Made by a program: the position numbers and the translations under genes | In this document: piece by piece, positions 61,146-64,000 of the stretch | How the letters are laid out: every line of letters starts with the position of its first letter | Numbering within the stretch: the first letter of the stretch is position 1 | NCBI RefSeq assembly: GCF_949628215.1 | Contig: NC_134286.1 | Location: 1,860,001-1,924,000 of the forward strand | DNA length: 64,000 bases | Direction of reading: 5' to 3' | DNA from: Phalacrocorax aristotelis | Lineage: Eukaryota; Chordata; Aves; Suliformes; Phalacrocoracidae | Notes under the pieces: generated by a model | What the model was told of the DNA's origin: nothing | The model's database searches: none | Seen by the model: the letters and a program-made list of their open reading frames with translations, nothing else

Positions 61146-61430
61146 ATGGGTGCGGAGCGCAGGGGGGAGGCGGCGGCGCCCCGCGGTGCCTGCGCCTGCG
61201 GCGGCGGCGGCAGCTGGCGGCTCTTCCTCGGCTTCTTCGCCCTGTCGCTGGCGCTGCACGTCCTGACGCTGGGCTGTTACCTGGAGCTGCGCTCCGAGCT
61301 TCGCCGCGACCGCGGCCCGCAGCCCTCCGCCCCGCCGCGCCGGGACGGGACGGCGGCGGCGGCGCCGGGAGCCCCGGCCTCCGGCCGCCCGCAGCGGCCC
61401 CCCGAGGGCGCCGAGCGGCGGCAGCAGCAG
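61146..61430 (+). CDS. EDA: EDA (ectodysplasin A) exon 1, residues 1-95; gene continues beyond the window
   Basis: EDA is a type II membrane protein of the TNF family. After furin cleavage it signals through EDAR (A1 isoform) to NF-kB in placodes of feathers, scales, hair and teeth. The exon encodes a short N-terminal cytoplasmic part with CACGGGG, a transmembrane segment at about residues 25-46 ([20 protein letters not shown]), and [13 protein letters not shown], nearly identical to the mammalian sequence. A variable Ala/Pro/Arg-rich stalk follows. It ends in phase 0 at CAG|GTGGGTG. The furin site, collagen-like repeat and TNF domain are encoded by later exons outside the window. The start has a reasonable context (GGCCATGG). 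The exon is about 37 codons shorter than the human one, all in the variable stalk and N-terminus. The next exon is expected far downstream. Confidence 0.95.
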
Positions 61431-61444
61431 GTGGGTGCCCGCCC

Positions 61445-61488
61445 GGGGACGGGGGGGGTTGGGGGAGGGGGGGGGGGGGTCGGGTGGG
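61445..61488 (+). repeat. G-run cluster (G-quadruplex-capable) just after the EDA exon 1 donor
   Basis: G4, G8, G5, G13, G3 and G3 runs are separated by one or two bases, starting 15 nt downstream of the donor. Intronic G-runs near a donor can enhance its use and fold into quadruplexes. Homopolymer lengths in such regions are often miscalled. Confidence 0.8.
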
Positions 61489-63841
61489 ACCGCACTTGTC
61501 GCGGACCCCCGCCGTCCCGTGTCCCCGTGTGTCCCCCCCCGCGCCCCCGCTGCTCGGGGACCCCCCCCCGGCGCCCCCATCCTTCCGCCCGCCGATGCGG
61601 TTTGGGGCCGGCTTAAAGAAAAAAAAGAAAAACCGAGCACCCCCTCGCTTGTGTTTATTTAGAAAAAAAAAGAGGAAAAAAAAGCCCCAAACTCCCGGGA
61701 GTTAAACTCAGAGTGGGTTTGGGCCCCCCCCCCCCCCCTTCGCCTGGGCCGGGGGGGGTGAGGGGGGTCCCCGCCGCCCCCTGCGCTCCACCTGCCGCTC
61801 CGTCGCGACAGCCCCGCGCTATCGGCTCCGCTCCCGACAGCCCGGCCGAGCTCGGTGCTTGTGCCCGCGGGAGGAGGAGGAGGAGGACGAGGAGGCTGAA
61901 GGCAGCGGCTCTGCCCCGGGGCAGCCCCGGCGGGGGTCTCCTCCCCGATGCTGCAGCTGAGGAGCTGGGCACAGCCTCAAGCCTGCCCGCCTCGCCCCGC
62001 GCTGGCAGCCCCGCTCCCCGCACGCCCCGCGCCCGCCTCCCTCCTCCCGGGGTGGTTTTGATTACTTTCCTTTTTCCCTTCCCTGCCCCGCAACCGAGAT
62101 GCATCAACCTCTTCGCTGATGGTCCCGTCGTTCTCCCCCCCCTCCAGCAGCTCCTAAATCCGAAACTGTGCGGAACAGGTTGGCTCCTACCTCCCGTCCT
62201 CCTCGCCGGTGTTTGCAGCCCCTGGGAGCGGTGGTGCCCGGGGGGGCTCGCCTGTCCCGAGAGCCTCTGGGAGAGCAGGAGCGGAGCTGGGGCCTCCGCT
62301 TGCAAACTTAGCTCATTTTTTCCAGGCACGAAACCTCGCTGCGAGCAGGATAAGCTGGAGGAAGGAGTTTCCTCCCCTTCAAGCCTCGCGAGCGGATGGC
62401 CCGTTCCCCAAAGGTGCCCGGGTGGCTTTGCCGGGGGGTCCCGGCGGGGGTCCCAGGGTTCGGGGGGAGCGGAGATGCAAAGCCCTGCTGCGGCGTCCCG
62501 GCAGTCCTTGCTTTGCTGGTTATCAATGCGTGTAAGGGGGGGGTGGGCTGGACAAAAATAGCTTTGATAAAGCTGCAAGTTTGGAAACTCTTCCTCCTAC
62601 TTGGCAGCGGGCAGCCGTTCCGCGGCACTGGCCTCGGCTGCTCCCGGGAAAGCCGGGCTCGCGCCTTCCAGTGGGTATTTGGATTCTGCAGCTTCCGATA
62701 ATAAAATCTAAGTAAGCGTTGAACCGGAGAGAACCCGTGCTAGCTGGTCATCGCTCCTTTTCCTTCTTTCCCCCCCGCCCCCCCCCCCCTTCAGTAGTTA
62801 AGCGTGAAGTGAGTCGGAGCGGCTTGATGTCGTGTTGGAATTCTTAGGTTGTCTTGTAATAGCATGTGGCTGAAGTTCCTTTCGTGTTATCGTGCTGGAT
62901 CTGTTTAGTCTTTAGAGCTCTTCTTTCCAGCGAATGTAAAATGAAATACCAGGGTAAATAGTTGAGGCATTCATAAATTACAGCGTTAGATAATTTGTCT
63001 CTGGATGTGTTCGAAGATCCAAGCGTCGCTCGCTACAGCTGACATACTCCAGATAAGGTAATGCTAATTATTTATTTCTTTATTTTACATCTGGCCTGTC
63101 GGGTGTAAGATGAAAAATTCTTTTGGACATATTGAAGCAGTCGGTTGTGGGAGAAAGTTTCCTTGTAGTAAGGGCATGCGAAACGATGAGCTTCACGGGC
63201 AGCATCCAGCTTGCAGCCGAACTGCTGGCACCGAAAATGCTCTGTTTGCAAACCGGTGCTGTGACGACGGGCAATTAATATTATTTGCAGTAGTGCTGCT
63301 CTCCTCTTTCCCACTGCCTCTTCTGCCTTACCGTTTGCTTGAGTCTATGTGCAGCTAAAGGCAACCACCTTCTGTGTCTTCGGGTGCTGTGAATATATCC
63401 CTTCGGGGATTAAAGCAGTGAAACGAGGTATTTGCAAACAGCCTTATTTAAGAAGCTAATACCAGCAGTGTTAAAACCTTCCGGGTACGTACGGGGTTCC
63501 TAGCTGCCTTCCAGCCCCTGGCAGCAGCTGGTAAATCCAAAGTGCAGTCCCACGCACGTGTATCAGGAGACTGATTCTTACGTAAATTAAGCAGAAATTA
63601 CTAAATAATTATTTCAAGGGATCTGATCAATGGCGTGTCTCTCCCAGGGACCCGCGAGGGAGCGGTCAGAGTCGGGGTGCCTTGGGGCGATCCGGCAGCC
63701 CAATAAAGGTGCTGCTGTGAGCCCTCAGACGGTCCTTTCGCTGTGCTTAGCGAAGTATTTTCCATAAAGAGGCTGAGTAATTACTGCATGTACCGCGATT
63801 GTACAAGTTGATTAAAAAACAATACATATTCCCCTCCCTGA

Positions 63842-63890
63842 CTCTTTTTTTTTTTCTTCCCCCCCCCCCTTTTTTTTCCCCTCCCCTTTG
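63842..63890. repeat. T/C homopyrimidine tract
   Basis: A run of T, then C, then T, then CCCTCCCC makes an almost pure pyrimidine strand of about 48 nt, near the right edge of the window. It is a simple repeat that could form triplex DNA. Confidence 0.85.
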
Positions 63891-64000
63891 CTGACCTGGG
63901 GCAGGAGGGAGAGGATCGGAGGGGAAGGATGGGGAGCGATGGTCAGCACCGAGATTTTTGGCAGAAATCTCACCTGGCCGCCTGCCAGAAATGACCTCAT

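Larger units (their letters stand above)
60600..62300. promoter_or_regulatory. CpG island at the EDA 5' end
   Basis: CpG density is high from about 60.6 kb across the EDA start into intron 1, with C- and G-runs and G-quadruplex-capable stretches. It marks the EDA promoter region. The island boundaries are estimated by eye. Confidence 0.8.
61431..64000 (+). other. EDA intron 1 (5' part)
   Basis: The donor GTGGGTGC starts the intron, which leaves the window. Its first part is CpG island with homopolymer G and C runs (G-rich 61445-61488, C15 at 61724-61738) and an A-rich stretch at 61617-61690. Further on, composition becomes AT-richer with TTTATTTCTTTATTTTAC near 63070. A long T/C pyrimidine tract lies at about 63842-63890. 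No exon is recognised. Confidence 0.85.

Noticed and set aside
60399-61616. Frame open for 405 codons around EDA exon 1
   Set aside because: Only the part from the ATG at 61146 to the donor at 61430 matches EDA. The upstream extension is 5' flank and the downstream part is intron.

Overview
This window looks like avian genomic DNA from a gene-sparse vertebrate locus. Two CR1 LINE 3' ends (the typical bird retrotransposon), a GC-rich 42-bp satellite of the size class known from bird microchromosomes, and a recognisable NALF2-EDA gene pair all point to a bird. In human the same two genes sit next to each other in the same orientation at Xq13.1. In birds the corresponding block is known as chromosome 4A (4p in chicken). 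Species and chromosome cannot be fixed from the sequence alone.

Layout. Positions 1-3000 are a tandem satellite of about 71 monomers of 42 bp. They are organised into a higher-order repeat of about 2.05 kb (49 monomers) whose second copy runs into a 200-N assembly gap (3001-3200). From 3201 to about 12.4 kb is GC-rich single-copy DNA with no gene I can support, apart from CR1 copies at about 10.37-10.76 and 12.41-12.87 kb. A CpG island (about 12.88-14.9 kb) holds the promoter, 5' leader and first exon of NALF2 (FAM155B/TMEM28), a subunit of the NALCN sodium-leak channel. Its three coding exons (13665-14453, 36427-36598, 37176-37591) splice in phase into a complete 458-residue protein. Intron 1 is about 22 kb. 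The nearest poly(A) signal is at 38667.

Between NALF2 and the next gene lie about 23 kb of intergenic DNA. This holds scattered CpG-rich patches, a 16-bp minisatellite, old repeats, AT-rich motif-dense islands that may be enhancers, and a possible distal poly(A) site near 45.2 kb. A second CpG island (about 60.6-62.3 kb) carries a TATA-less, GC-box promoter and exon 1 of EDA (ectodysplasin A, 61146-61430). EDA continues in intron 1 beyond the right edge of the window.

The two genes are neighbours but act separately: NALF2 in neuronal resting conductance, EDA as a TNF-family ligand for feather, scale and other skin appendage formation. No RNA gene, provirus, CRISPR array or prokaryotic feature was seen. 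Most long open frames here come from the stop-free satellite and from CpG islands and are not genes.
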